Position numbers and translations under genes: made by a program. Positions 41,870-51,266 of a stretch of 64,000 nt of DNA are shown here, piece by piece. Position 1 is the first letter of the stretch. Each line of letters starts with the position of its first letter. The stretch is from Aggregicoccus sp. 17bor-14 (GTDB lineage Bacteria > Myxococcota > Myxococcia > Myxococcales > Myxococcaceae), in assembly GCF_009659535.1 (NCBI RefSeq), contig NZ_VJZZ01000006.1, positions 62,001-126,000 of the forward strand, read 5' to 3'. The notes beneath the pieces were generated by a model. The model saw only the letters and a list, made by a program, of their open reading frames with translations. It searched no databases and was not told where the DNA came from.

Positions 41870-44665
41870 TCAGCGCACGCGCACCCGGTAGGCGCTGCGG
41901 TCCGTCCACGCGGACTCGGTGATGCCCGAGACGAGCAGCACGTGGGGCTGCGTATCGCAGGGGGTGAAGCTCCCGTCGCCGTTCTGCGGGCAGAGCTGCC
42001 CGTCCGAGCGCAACACCGTGGACTGCACCGCCGGCCCGGAGAGGTACTCCACCTGGTAGGTCTGGCCGGGCGTCACCGCGAAGCGGAAGGCGTCCGTGTC
42101 CAGCGCCGTCTCGAGGGTGCCCGAGAGCTCGGCGCCCACCTGCGCGTCCGTGGCAGTGGTGACCGTGTCGCCGTGGTCGTCCGGCCCCAGGTCCTCCAGC
42201 AGCACGGTGTAGCGGCCGGTGCTGCGCACGCGCACCACGACCGTGCCCGCGGTGGGCACGTCGATGTAGGTCAGCCCGGGGTCGCCCGGCGCGGGCACCT
42301 GGCGCGCGCCCGCGGGCAGCCAGAGCTGCAGGGGCTGCGTGTCGCCCGGCTCGGGCGTGTAGCGGATGCGGTACGCGCCTGCCGCCGTGCCCTCGAAGCG
42401 GAACAGGTCCCAGTCGTACAGGTAGTCGCTGCGCCCGGATACGGGGACGCCCGGGACCAGGGGCGTGGCGGTGTCGCGCGTGTCCCCGTGGTCATCCAGC
42501 CCGCTGTCCTCGGCCACCAGCGTGTAGTGCTGCCTCCCGGAGGTGCGCACGGTCAGGAAGTACGTGCCGGCCTCGGGGGCGACCCACTGCTGGGTCGGGC
42601 CCGCGTTCATATAGAGGCGGCTGCCGTCCGAGCGGGCGAGGTCGAAGGTGCAGCTGCCATCGTCCGCGGTGCAGCGGAGGGTCACGATGCGCCCCCGCTC
42701 GAGCGTGAGCGCGAAGACGTCCACGTCACCCGGCGTGTCGATCCAGCTGTCCACGACGGTGTCGAGCGCGAGGGGCGTGGCGGAGGCGGGCAAGTTCCCA
42801 TGTTCGTCCTTGCCGAGGTCCTCGAGGCCGAGGCTGTAGGTGCCCCCCTGCTGCCTGTTCAGGGGCCGCACGTGCAGGAAGTAGGTGCCCGCGGCGCCGC
42901 CGCCCAGGAGGGCGGGCCCGGACGTCCACGTGACCAGGTTGCCCTCCATGTCGCGCACCTCGATGAAGAGCCCGTCGGGCAGGTCCGACTGGGGGCTCAC
43001 CCGGACGATCTGCTCGGCGGGCAGCGCGAGCGAGAACACGTCCACGTCCCAGCCCCACTCGAGGCGCCCTGTCGCGCTCGCCCCCACGGAGACCGGGGTC
43101 GCCTGCGCGGGCGCATCGCCGTGGTCGTCCACGGCCTCGACGAGCCGGCAGGTGTAGGGGACCTGCGGCCCGCTGAACGAGTAGCTCTGTAGCTTCACGT
43201 AGGTGCGCTGCGTGGCGGACGCCTCGAACAGGGTCTCGCTGTGCGGCGCCTGCTGCACGACGAGCCCCAGCCGCTGCCCGCTCGCGCTCCAGAAGTCGGG
43301 CGCGGGCACCGGGCCGTTCGCGGCGCTGAAGTCGCAGGTGAGGCGGTAGACGCGGTCCCGGACCGCCTCGAAGGCGAAGGCGTCCTCGTCGCCCTCGTAG
43401 CTCAGGCTCCCGCTCACGGGCGTGCCGTCGGTGGCGATCGGCTGTGCGTCCTCGAAGGACCCTCCCTGCGGGTCGATGCCTAGGTCCGTCAGCGTGAGCG
43501 AGTAGCGGGTCCCGGCGGAGCCGCTCACGGTGAGCGTGTAGCGACCGGTGCTCTCGGCGGTGAAGCGCCCCGGCAGCGCGGCCGTGACGGGCCTCCCGTC
43601 CGGGTCCTTCAGCGCGAGCGCGCAGCGGTCCGAGCCATACGCGCTGCAGGTGACCTTCAGCTCGTAGAGGTGGGTGGCCTCGAGCGTGGCGGAGAACACG
43701 TCCAGGTCCTCCGGGAGCGAGATGGTCCCGGACGCGCTTCCCGGCACCGCGAGCGCGGTGGCCGTGTCCACCGTGTCCCCGTGGTCGTCCGTGCCGGAGA
43801 GCAGCGTGCACTGGTAGGCGCCGGTGGCGCCGTCCGGGAGCCACGAGCTGATGCTGTAGTACAGCGCCCCGGCGAACGAGGGCGTGAACTGGACCGTCAG
43901 CGAGGTCTGCCCCACGGCCACGGCGTTGGCGGCAGGCTGGCCCTCGAGGCCATAGAAGGCGAGCGCCCAGTTGCCGGTCGCGCCGGGCAGCTCGCAGCGC
44001 AGCTGGTAGGTGCGGCCCGCCACGGACGCCGTCGTGAAGACGTCCCGGTCGCCCACGCGCTCGAGCGTGCCGGAGAAGGGCAGGGGCGAGGGGTCGCGAT
44101 GGCCGGCGCCCGCCGCGAAGTCGCTGACGTCATCGGGGCCGAGGTCCTCGAACCAGTACCGGAACGTGCCCGTGTCCGAGAGCTCCTTGCCGGTGAAGGC
44201 GAGGTAGTAGGTGCCGTTCGCGGTGGGTTGGTAGAGGGCGTCGACGGTCTCCCCCGGCCCCGCGCTGAGCCCGCCGAACGAGTGGAACTGGGAGTCGAAG
44301 AGGCGCACCACGCAGGAGGGGAGCGTGAGCGGCTCGCAGCCGATGGCGTACGTGTGGCCCGCCACCGCGGTGAACGCGTAGTAGCGCACCGGGGCATAGG
44401 TGCCGCCCCGCGCGAGCGAGTCCACGTGCCGCTCCGGCGAAGACGCGAGCAGGGTGGCCTCCTGCTGCATGCGCGCGTCCTCGTTGCCCCGCGGCGTGGC
44501 GCACGAGTAGCCGTCGCAGAGGCACGCCGCGCTCTCGCCCTGGGGCGTGCACACGCCGGGCGCGGGGCACACGGTGGTCTCACAGGGATCGACGCCGCCG
44601 CACGCGCCGAGCAGCGAGAGCAACAGGCCTGCGGCGAGCAGGGCGTGCGGACGGTTCAGGAGCAT
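41870..44665 (-). CDS. lipoprotein with tandem pre-peptidase C-terminal (PPC)-like repeats
   Basis: This 931-residue surface lipoprotein has a lipobox (LLSLLGAC, Cys near 22) and an EGF-like Cys-rich stretch (CETTVCPAPGVCTPQGE ... CLCDGYSC). About seven beta-sandwich repeats of 100-115 residues follow. Each is marked by EDLG.DDHGDT or a variant and an element such as DVDVFSATLE or DEDAFAFEA that matches the PPC domain core (D-x-D-x-F). Such arrays bind polymers or calcium outside the cell, but no catalytic domain accompanies them here. It is monocistronic. Confidence 0.75.
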   Translation of the reverse strand: MLLNRPHALLAAGLLLSLLGACGGVDPCETTVCPAPGVCTPQGESAACLCDGYSCATPRGNEDARMQQEATLLASSPERHVDSLARGGTYAPVRYYAFTAVAGHTYAIGCEPLTLPSCVVRLFDSQFHSFGGLSAGPGETVDALYQPTANGTYYLAFTGKELSDTGTFRYWFEDLGPDDVSDFAAGAGHRDPSPLPFSGTLERVGDRDVFTTASVAGRTYQLRCELPGATGNWALAFYGLEGQPAANAVAVGQTSLTVQFTPSFAGALYYSISSWLPDGATGAYQCTLLSGTDDHGDTVDTATALAVPGSASGTISLPEDLDVFSATLEATHLYELKVTCSAYGSDRCALALKDPDGRPVTAALPGRFTAESTGRYTLTVSGSAGTRYSLTLTDLGIDPQGGSFEDAQPIATDGTPVSGSLSYEGDEDAFAFEAVRDRVYRLTCDFSAANGPVPAPDFWSASGQRLGLVVQQAPHSETLFEASATQRTYVKLQSYSFSGPQVPYTCRLVEAVDDHGDAPAQATPVSVGASATGRLEWGWDVDVFSLALPAEQIVRVSPQSDLPDGLFIEVRDMEGNLVTWTSGPALLGGGAAGTYFLHVRPLNRQQGGTYSLGLEDLGKDEHGNLPASATPLALDTVVDSWIDTPGDVDVFALTLERGRIVTLRCTADDGSCTFDLARSDGSRLYMNAGPTQQWVAPEAGTYFLTVRTSGRQHYTLVAEDSGLDDHGDTRDTATPLVPGVPVSGRSDYLYDWDLFRFEGTAAGAYRIRYTPEPGDTQPLQLWLPAGARQVPAPGDPGLTYIDVPTAGTVVVRVRSTGRYTVLLEDLGPDDHGDTVTTATDAQVGAELSGTLETALDTDAFRFAVTPGQTYQVEYLSGPAVQSTVLRSDGQLCPQNGDGSFTPCDTQPHVLLVSGITESAWTDRSAYRVRVR

Positions 44666-44740
44666 GCGGGGGGAGCCTCGGGGGCGGGGGCGGGGTGCGC
44701 AGACTAATCTGCTCTGCCCTGCCTTTGCCAGCCTGGGCCC

Positions 44741-45334
44741 CTACGCGCCCCCGGCGGCCTCCGCGCGCGCCTGGGCGGGGCGGGTGGCCTCCACGAAGCG
44801 CACCAGCCCCTCCAGCTGCCGGTCGTTGAGCGTGCTCTGCCAGCGCGCCTCGCGCAGCCTCTTGTAGGCCTCGGTCGCATCCCACCCCTGGGCGACGAGG
44901 ATGGCGAGCCCCATCAGCGGCCCGCGCCCCACGCCGTGCTCGCAGTGCGCGTACACCTGGCCGCCTGCCGCGAGCCGCGGCAGCGCCCACGCGACACCTT
45001 GTTGCAACTGGGTGACGGAGGGCGCGTAGCGGTCCGGGGCGGGCAGGTGCAGCAGCTCGATGCCCAGCGCGCGCAGCGCCTGCGCGTCGTCCGAGCGCTC
45101 CTGACGCACGTCGATGACGTGCGTCACGCCCAGCGCCTTGAGCTGCGGGTAGGCCGCGCGCGGCACGTGCCCGCCCACCAGCAGCTGCGGCGTGACGCGG
45201 CTCACGTTGAGCGGGCGGCCCGGCAGCTTGGTCGTCCACTCGATGACGCGCGCCACCGAGCGCAGCACCTGCTTGCGCACCCAGCCGCGCACGCCCGGCA
45301 CGCGGTGCACGTCGCGGAGCAGCGAGACACTCAT
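44741..45334 (-). CDS. dual-specificity/PTP-type phosphatase, possible PI-phosphate phosphatase
   Basis: This 197-residue enzyme has the CX5R signature HCEHGVGRGP with Cys131 and Arg137. Asp101 (LHLPAPDRYAP) is in the general-acid position. It is the last gene of an operon for inositol-lipid synthesis. In bacteria that make phosphatidylinositol through phosphatidylinositol phosphate, a dedicated phosphatase is required, and PTP-type enzymes are known to act on phospholipid phosphates. Its position therefore suggests that role. A general tyrosine phosphatase is the alternative. Confidence 0.75.
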   Translation of the reverse strand: MSVSLLRDVHRVPGVRGWVRKQVLRSVARVIEWTTKLPGRPLNVSRVTPQLLVGGHVPRAAYPQLKALGVTHVIDVRQERSDDAQALRALGIELLHLPAPDRYAPSVTQLQQGVAWALPRLAAGGQVYAHCEHGVGRGPLMGLAILVAQGWDATEAYKRLREARWQSTLNDRQLEGLVRFVEATRPAQARAEAAGGA

Positions 45335-45383
45335 TTCCCATCCCCTCGTTTCCCGGGCAGCTCGCCGCGGGTTTGGCCAGGTC

Positions 45384-46430
45384 CTACTCCTCCAGCGTGA
45401 CCTCGAGCAGCCCGCTCACGGGCGGCGCCCCCGCGCGCTCGAGCACGGCGCGGTGGGTGTACGTGACGGGGCTGCCCACGAGGGGGCGCACGAGCGCGCC
45501 CATCAGCCCGAGGTCCTCCACGGGCGCGCTGCGGTAGACGAACCCCGTGCTGCGCAGGCGCCAGGGCGTGGCGGCCGCGTCGCCGAACTCCGCCGTCCAG
45601 CGCGTGGCGGCGCGCGTCCCCTCGCGCCGCAGCGCGAAGCGGGTGAGCGCCTGCGCGCCGCTGCCGTCCGACCAGAAGTACACCGGGCCGTAGCCGCCGT
45701 CCTGCGCCTCGCGCCCCACGAGCAGGGGGTGGGGCGCCGTGCCCGGCGCGCGGAAGCGCACCCACGCCTGCGCCAGCTTCGCCGGCGGGAAGGTGGAGTG
45801 GCTGTGGTCCACGTAGCCGCTGCCCGCGAGCCGCTCCTCGGGCAGCCCCTTGCGCGCGAGCCGCACCTGCACCGGGCTCCAGGGCAGCAGCACCTCGGCG
45901 CGGTAGCGCGCCGCGCCCTGCGAGAGCGTGGCGCCCGGCGGGGTGAAGGGGTGGAAGCCTTGCGCGAAGGTGAGCTCCAGGGTGCCGTCGCCGAAGGCCA
46001 TGCGCACCGCGGGGTGCTCGCCCTCGGTGGCGCTGCAGGGGCCCACCCGCAGCGCGCGCGCCGCGGCGTCGTAGCCCCACTGCCCCTTGCTCACGCGCTC
46101 GCTCGGCGTCCACGCCGGCTGCGCGCTCGCCGCACCGCCGCGCACCACCAGCGCGCGGCACACGCCGTGGTGGCTGCCCGGCCCCAGGTGGGTGAAGGAC
46201 AGCTGCGTCCAGACGTAGGTGCCGTCCTGCAGGTCGGCAAGGAAGGTGAAGCTCTCGCCGTAGTTGTCGCTCGGAACGGGCTGCGGCTCGAGGAGGCCGG
46301 GGCTCGCCGGTGCGGCCGGAGCTGCGGGCGCCCCAGACGCGTCCGCCGCGGCGAGCGCCGCGGCGGGCAGGAGCATCAGCAGCGCGAGCAGCCGCAGGGA
46401 GGCCGGCCGCGGGGCGCCGCTAGGCGGCAT
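45384..46430 (-). CDS. CrtC/AttH-like lipocalin-type protein
   Basis: This 348-residue exported protein has a signal peptide ending near ALAAAD. A two-domain beta structure of the CrtC/AttH/Svf1 type follows, with SGYVDHSHSTFPP in the place of the family's conserved GYxDHN motif. The family includes hydratases and lipid-binding proteins. It overlaps the phosphatidyltransferase gene before it by 11 bases, so a role in handling an inositol lipid is plausible but unproven. Confidence 0.55.
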   Translation of the reverse strand: MPPSGAPRPASLRLLALLMLLPAAALAAADASGAPAAPAAPASPGLLEPQPVPSDNYGESFTFLADLQDGTYVWTQLSFTHLGPGSHHGVCRALVVRGGAASAQPAWTPSERVSKGQWGYDAAARALRVGPCSATEGEHPAVRMAFGDGTLELTFAQGFHPFTPPGATLSQGAARYRAEVLLPWSPVQVRLARKGLPEERLAGSGYVDHSHSTFPPAKLAQAWVRFRAPGTAPHPLLVGREAQDGGYGPVYFWSDGSGAQALTRFALRREGTRAATRWTAEFGDAAATPWRLRSTGFVYRSAPVEDLGLMGALVRPLVGSPVTYTHRAVLERAGAPPVSGLLEVTLEE

Positions 46431-47670
46431 GGGGGCGCGGCAGCAGCGGGTCGTCGTCGCCCTCGGAGCTGTCGCCGAAGACGTAGTCGCGCTGCAGGGG
46501 GAAGTTCCACGCGAGGTACACCGCGGCGCGCGCGAGCCACCAGGCGAGCTGGTAGTGCAGCTGCGGGTGCAGCACGAGCAGCGCCACGCCGCCCGCGTTG
46601 AGCAGCATGCTCACCGTGCTCACCAGCGCGTAGCGCGCCAGCTGCGGGGCCACCGCGCCCTCGCTGCGGAAGGTGATGACGCGGTTGAAGGTGTAGTTCA
46701 CCACCGCGCCCACCACGCAGCCCAGCGCCGTGGCGAAGGTCACGTTGAACTTCGCCAGCTCCACCAGCGCCGTCATCGCGCCGTTGTCCACCGCGGTGGC
46801 GAGCGCGGCCGCGACCACGCTGAGCGTGAGCAGCGCGCCGCTCGAGCGGCGGCGCGCCTTGGGGGGCGGGGCGAGCGCGCGGATGAGGTCGCGCAGGCGC
46901 GTCATCGCGGTGATGTTGCTGCCCACCGCCACCACGCTCAGGCCCACCACCGCGAGCCAGTGCATGGGGCGCGGGTTGTTGGGGAAGGCGAGCGCCTCGA
47001 GGATGGGCGCGAGCGCCACGCCGCCGCCCAGGAAGAGCACGCGCTCGAGCCGCTGCATCGCGCCGCCGCGCAGCGGGATGCCCAGGCCCTCGCCGCGCGC
47101 GCGCACGTAGGGCACCAGGCTGGTGCCCATGAACGCGGCGAGCACGGGCAAGAGCACCCAGGTGTCGCGGTAGTACCAGCCCAGGCCGATGAGGATGGCG
47201 CTGTCCGCGTAGCGGTCCAGCACGCTGTCCAGCGCGGCGCCCGCGGGGCTCGCCGTCTTGCGCACGCGCGCGATGCGCCCGTCCATCACGTCCAGGATGC
47301 CCGCGCCCAGGAAGAGCCAGCCGCCCAGCGCGAAGCGCCCGGCCGCCACCGCCACGCCGCTCGCCGCGGACAGCAGCGTGGCGAGCATGGTGATCGCGTT
47401 GGCGGGGATGCCGCTGCGCAGGATGAGCGACCACACGGGCCGGATGACCCAGAAGAAGTAGTGGCGCAGGAAGAAGCCCACCAGCACGGTCGCGCCGCGG
47501 CTGACGGTCTCCTTGTCCTCGGGGATGCCCTTGAAGAGGCAGCGCACGCTGAAGGCGAGCAGCCCGACGATGAAGTAGGCCGAGGCGAGGATGGCCGGCG
47601 CCAGCGCGGTCCAGATGCGCGCCGAGCGGCTGAGGTCGCCCGTCAACCAGGAGTACAGGGTGTCAATCAT
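46420..47670 (-). CDS. CDP-alcohol phosphatidyltransferase fused to a GtrA domain
   Basis: This 416-residue membrane enzyme has the complete CDP-alcohol phosphatidyltransferase signature at residues 127-152 (D127, D130-G131, A134-R135, G144, D148, D152). After about residue 280 a GtrA-like four-span domain follows (FNVTFATALGCVVGAVVNYT), normally a polyprenyl-phosphate-sugar translocase. Its place behind inositol-3-phosphate synthase suggests it joins CDP-diacylglycerol to inositol phosphate, giving phosphatidylinositol phosphate. Phosphatidylglycerophosphate synthase is the alternative. It overlaps both neighbours. Confidence 0.78.
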   Translation of the reverse strand: MIDTLYSWLTGDLSRSARIWTALAPAILASAYFIVGLLAFSVRCLFKGIPEDKETVSRGATVLVGFFLRHYFFWVIRPVWSLILRSGIPANAITMLATLLSAASGVAVAAGRFALGGWLFLGAGILDVMDGRIARVRKTASPAGAALDSVLDRYADSAILIGLGWYYRDTWVLLPVLAAFMGTSLVPYVRARGEGLGIPLRGGAMQRLERVLFLGGGVALAPILEALAFPNNPRPMHWLAVVGLSVVAVGSNITAMTRLRDLIRALAPPPKARRRSSGALLTLSVVAAALATAVDNGAMTALVELAKFNVTFATALGCVVGAVVNYTFNRVITFRSEGAVAPQLARYALVSTVSMLLNAGGVALLVLHPQLHYQLAWWLARAAVYLAWNFPLQRDYVFGDSSEGDDDPLLPRPHAA

Positions 47671-48598
47671 GGGTCTCTCCTTCGGTTGCCAGGGCGCCCA
47701 CTTCGGCAACCCCCCGGCCCTTGAGCAGGGCGGCCAGTGCGTCCACCGCCGTGCAGGCGAGGAGCGCAGCGGCCACTCCCCCCACCACGTCCAGAATGTA
47801 GTGATGCTGCAGATAGACGGCGCTGAACCCGATGAGGCCCGCAAACAGGGCTGCAGGGATGCGCCAGCGCTTGCCCAGGTGCCAGACCTGCCAGAGGGCC
47901 ACCGTGGGGTAGGCCGTATGCAAGCTCGGCATGGCGCCGAACACGTTGGGATTGCGCGAGTAGAAGCCCTTGAAGAAGCCCACGCCGATGAGGGCGTCGA
48001 AGCGGGCGGCGCCCGCGGCGCTCCCCGCCACGCTCAGGTCCGCGGGGCCCGGGCCGTGCATCATCACGTACCAGGGCGGGGCGGCGGGGTAGAGCACGTA
48101 GGTGATGCAGCCGATGAGGTTCACGGCGAAGAAGGTCCACGCCATGCGCTCGAAGCGCGCGTCGCGGCGCCAGAACAGCACCACCAGCAGGGCGAAGAAC
48201 TCGAAGAGGTAGGTGGCGTAGCCGAGCCCGCAGAGCACGTCGAGCGCCACGTGGGTGTGGCTCGCGAACCACTCGGCGAGGTTCACGCCGAACAGCGCCT
48301 TCTCGTGCGCCACCAGGTCCCCGGTGTGCACCGCGGGGCGCAGGTGGATCCACAGGCGCTGGTTGTCCAGCAGGGTGCCGGTGAGCCAGAGCGCGATGCC
48401 GCCCTTGAGGAAGCGGCGCGCGCCCGGGCCCGCCCAGGCGAGCACGCCGAGCAGCGCGTCCGCGAAGAGGTGCTCGGGGCGGAAGAGCCCCGTGGCGAGC
48501 ACCAGCGCGAGGTGCGCTGCGGCGAGCGCCGTGGCGAGCCACGGCAGCAGGGCCGGCGCGCTGGCGCTCCGGGACGCCTCCCCCGCGGGGTTCTTCAT
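47663..48598 (-). CDS. Aur1-like PAP2 enzyme, probable inositol phosphorylceramide synthase
   Basis: This 311-residue membrane protein has the PAP2 catalytic residues in Aur1 form: FGAMPSLHTAYP (H227) and VYLQHHYILDVVGG (H266, D270). It also has the YPAAPPWY element (170-177) that fungal IPC synthases share. Six spans surround these. The family transfers the phosphoinositol head of phosphatidylinositol to ceramide. An upstream GTG at 48631 is possible. It overlaps the phosphatidyltransferase gene by 8 bases. Confidence 0.7.
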   Translation of the reverse strand: MKNPAGEASRSASAPALLPWLATALAAAHLALVLATGLFRPEHLFADALLGVLAWAGPGARRFLKGGIALWLTGTLLDNQRLWIHLRPAVHTGDLVAHEKALFGVNLAEWFASHTHVALDVLCGLGYATYLFEFFALLVVLFWRRDARFERMAWTFFAVNLIGCITYVLYPAAPPWYVMMHGPGPADLSVAGSAAGAARFDALIGVGFFKGFYSRNPNVFGAMPSLHTAYPTVALWQVWHLGKRWRIPAALFAGLIGFSAVYLQHHYILDVVGGVAAALLACTAVDALAALLKGRGVAEVGALATEGETHD

Positions 48599-48674
48599 CG
48601 GCTCGCTCGAAGAACGCACGGGGGAGGTCACGGAGGCACCAGGCGCGGCGGGTGAGTCGTTGCGGGGGCTGCGA

Positions 48675-50012
<1,338 letters not shown>

Positions 50013-50414
50013 GTCTGCTTCTCCTGCGGGGCGCCTCACGGCCTCCCGCTGTGCGACGTCAGCCGCGTTGGTCTGTGCCGGCCCCACATACTCCCGAGCG
50101 CGGATAGTCTCGATTGCGGACTATCTACATCGAACCGCGTCCGGTCACAACCGTTTGTGCGGGGGTCTACACTTTCTTCTTGCCGGGTGCGAATTCACTG
50201 CGGTGCAAGGGGAGGCGGACGGCACTCGCCCCTCCGGCGCGGGCGAATACCTCAATGCTCCGCCCCAGAAAAGTGTCACCCACCCCGCAGCAGCCCGGTA
50301 AGGCAAGGTGCGCAGGGTGGGCGGGATACTGGCGGCCCTAAGCGGGGCTGCTTGCTCGAGCAGGCGAGGGAGCGTGCCCCGGGCGTACGGGGCACCCCTC
50401 AGCCGGTGCGTCGC
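50013..50414. promoter_or_regulatory. promoter region of the inositol-lipid operon
   Basis: This gap has an AT-rich centre with a perfect inverted repeat, GATAGTC (50103-50109) / GACTATC (50119-50125), about 95 bases before the ino1 start. It is a likely regulator site or part of a promoter. I see no gene in the gap. Confidence 0.5.
50374..50395 (-). terminator. hairpin after the PNPOx-like gene
   Basis: GTGCCCCG (50374-50381) and CGGGGCAC (50388-50395) form a perfect 8-bp stem with a 6-base loop, 20 bases beyond the minus-strand stop at 50415. There is no T tract, so termination is likely but not certain. Confidence 0.5.
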
Positions 50415-50948
50415 TCAGTGGGGCGCGGACGTCGTGCCGTCCTCGTGGAAGGTGAGCTTCTCGTTGTCGCCGGGGTCGGCCGGGCGCCCGGTGACGCTCG
50501 CCTTCACGAAGCCGGCGAGCTGCACCATGCGGCTGCTGGGCGTGTCCCAGTACTCGGCCTTCTCCACCCGCACGCGCAGGAGCGAGAGCTCCGGGTCCTC
50601 GAGCCCCTCGGGGAACCAGGCCTTGAGGGCGGGGGTCCACAGCTTCTCCATCTTCTCGCGGTCCTTCACCATGCTGCAGCGGCCCGAGAGGCTCACGTAC
50701 TGGTCGCGCTTGGGCTCCGCGTAGGAGAGGTTCACGTGGTGGTCGTGCTCCAGCTCGTCCACCTTGTGCGAGTGCTGGCGGGTGAAGAACCAGAGCTCGC
50801 CCTCGAAGGCGTGCAGCTCGTGCGTCCACATGGGGCGGCTGCGCAGGGCGCCGTCCTCCTCCACGGTGGTCATCATCGCGACCTTGATGTCCTCGATGAG
50901 CTCTCCCAGGTGCTGCACCGCATCCGTGCCGGACCGCTTCTTCGCCAT
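50415..50948 (-). CDS. pyridoxamine 5'-phosphate oxidase-fold (general stress) protein
   Basis: This 177-residue protein has the split-barrel flavin-binding fold of the general-stress PNPOx-like group: IKVAMMTTVEEDGALRSRPM, ELWFFTRQHSHKVDELEHD, VNLSYAEPKRDQYVSLSG. The C-terminal MVQLAGFVKASVTG is also typical. The family binds FMN or F420 and includes stress proteins. The ATG follows AAGGAGAAG. It is not linked to the inositol operon. Confidence 0.85.
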   Translation of the reverse strand: MAKKRSGTDAVQHLGELIEDIKVAMMTTVEEDGALRSRPMWTHELHAFEGELWFFTRQHSHKVDELEHDHHVNLSYAEPKRDQYVSLSGRCSMVKDREKMEKLWTPALKAWFPEGLEDPELSLLRVRVEKAEYWDTPSSRMVQLAGFVKASVTGRPADPGDNEKLTFHEDGTTSAPH

Positions 50949-51266
50949 GGCGCCTTCTCCTTTGCGAGCCTGAGCTGCGAGCGTGGACGGGCGCACGGCG
51001 GGCGCCCGCGAAAAGACAGAGACCCCGCTCAGCTTGGCCACGTCCGGCGAGGGGCGCAGGGCGGAGGCTCCGCCCGGCCGCCTGCCCCGCGCGCGGGCGC
51101 GGCGCCCCTGCCGCGAGGCCATGACGGGGCCGTGACGCGGCGCCGACCGGACGCTGACCCGGGCCGCCTGCCTGCTGTGCGATAGTCGGGCCCGTCCGTG
51201 ACGCGCTCCGCTCTCGCCGCCGTGCCCCCTCGCCGTGCCGTGCCCTGCCGGCAGGGGAGCGCCTAG
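50949..51266. other. gap before the histidine kinase gene
   Basis: This gap is bounded by divergent genes. Just before the kinase start is a perfect 14-base palindrome, CCCTGCCGGCAGGG (51243-51256), which covers the likely ribosome site. Promoters for both genes probably lie here; I see no gene. Confidence 0.35.
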
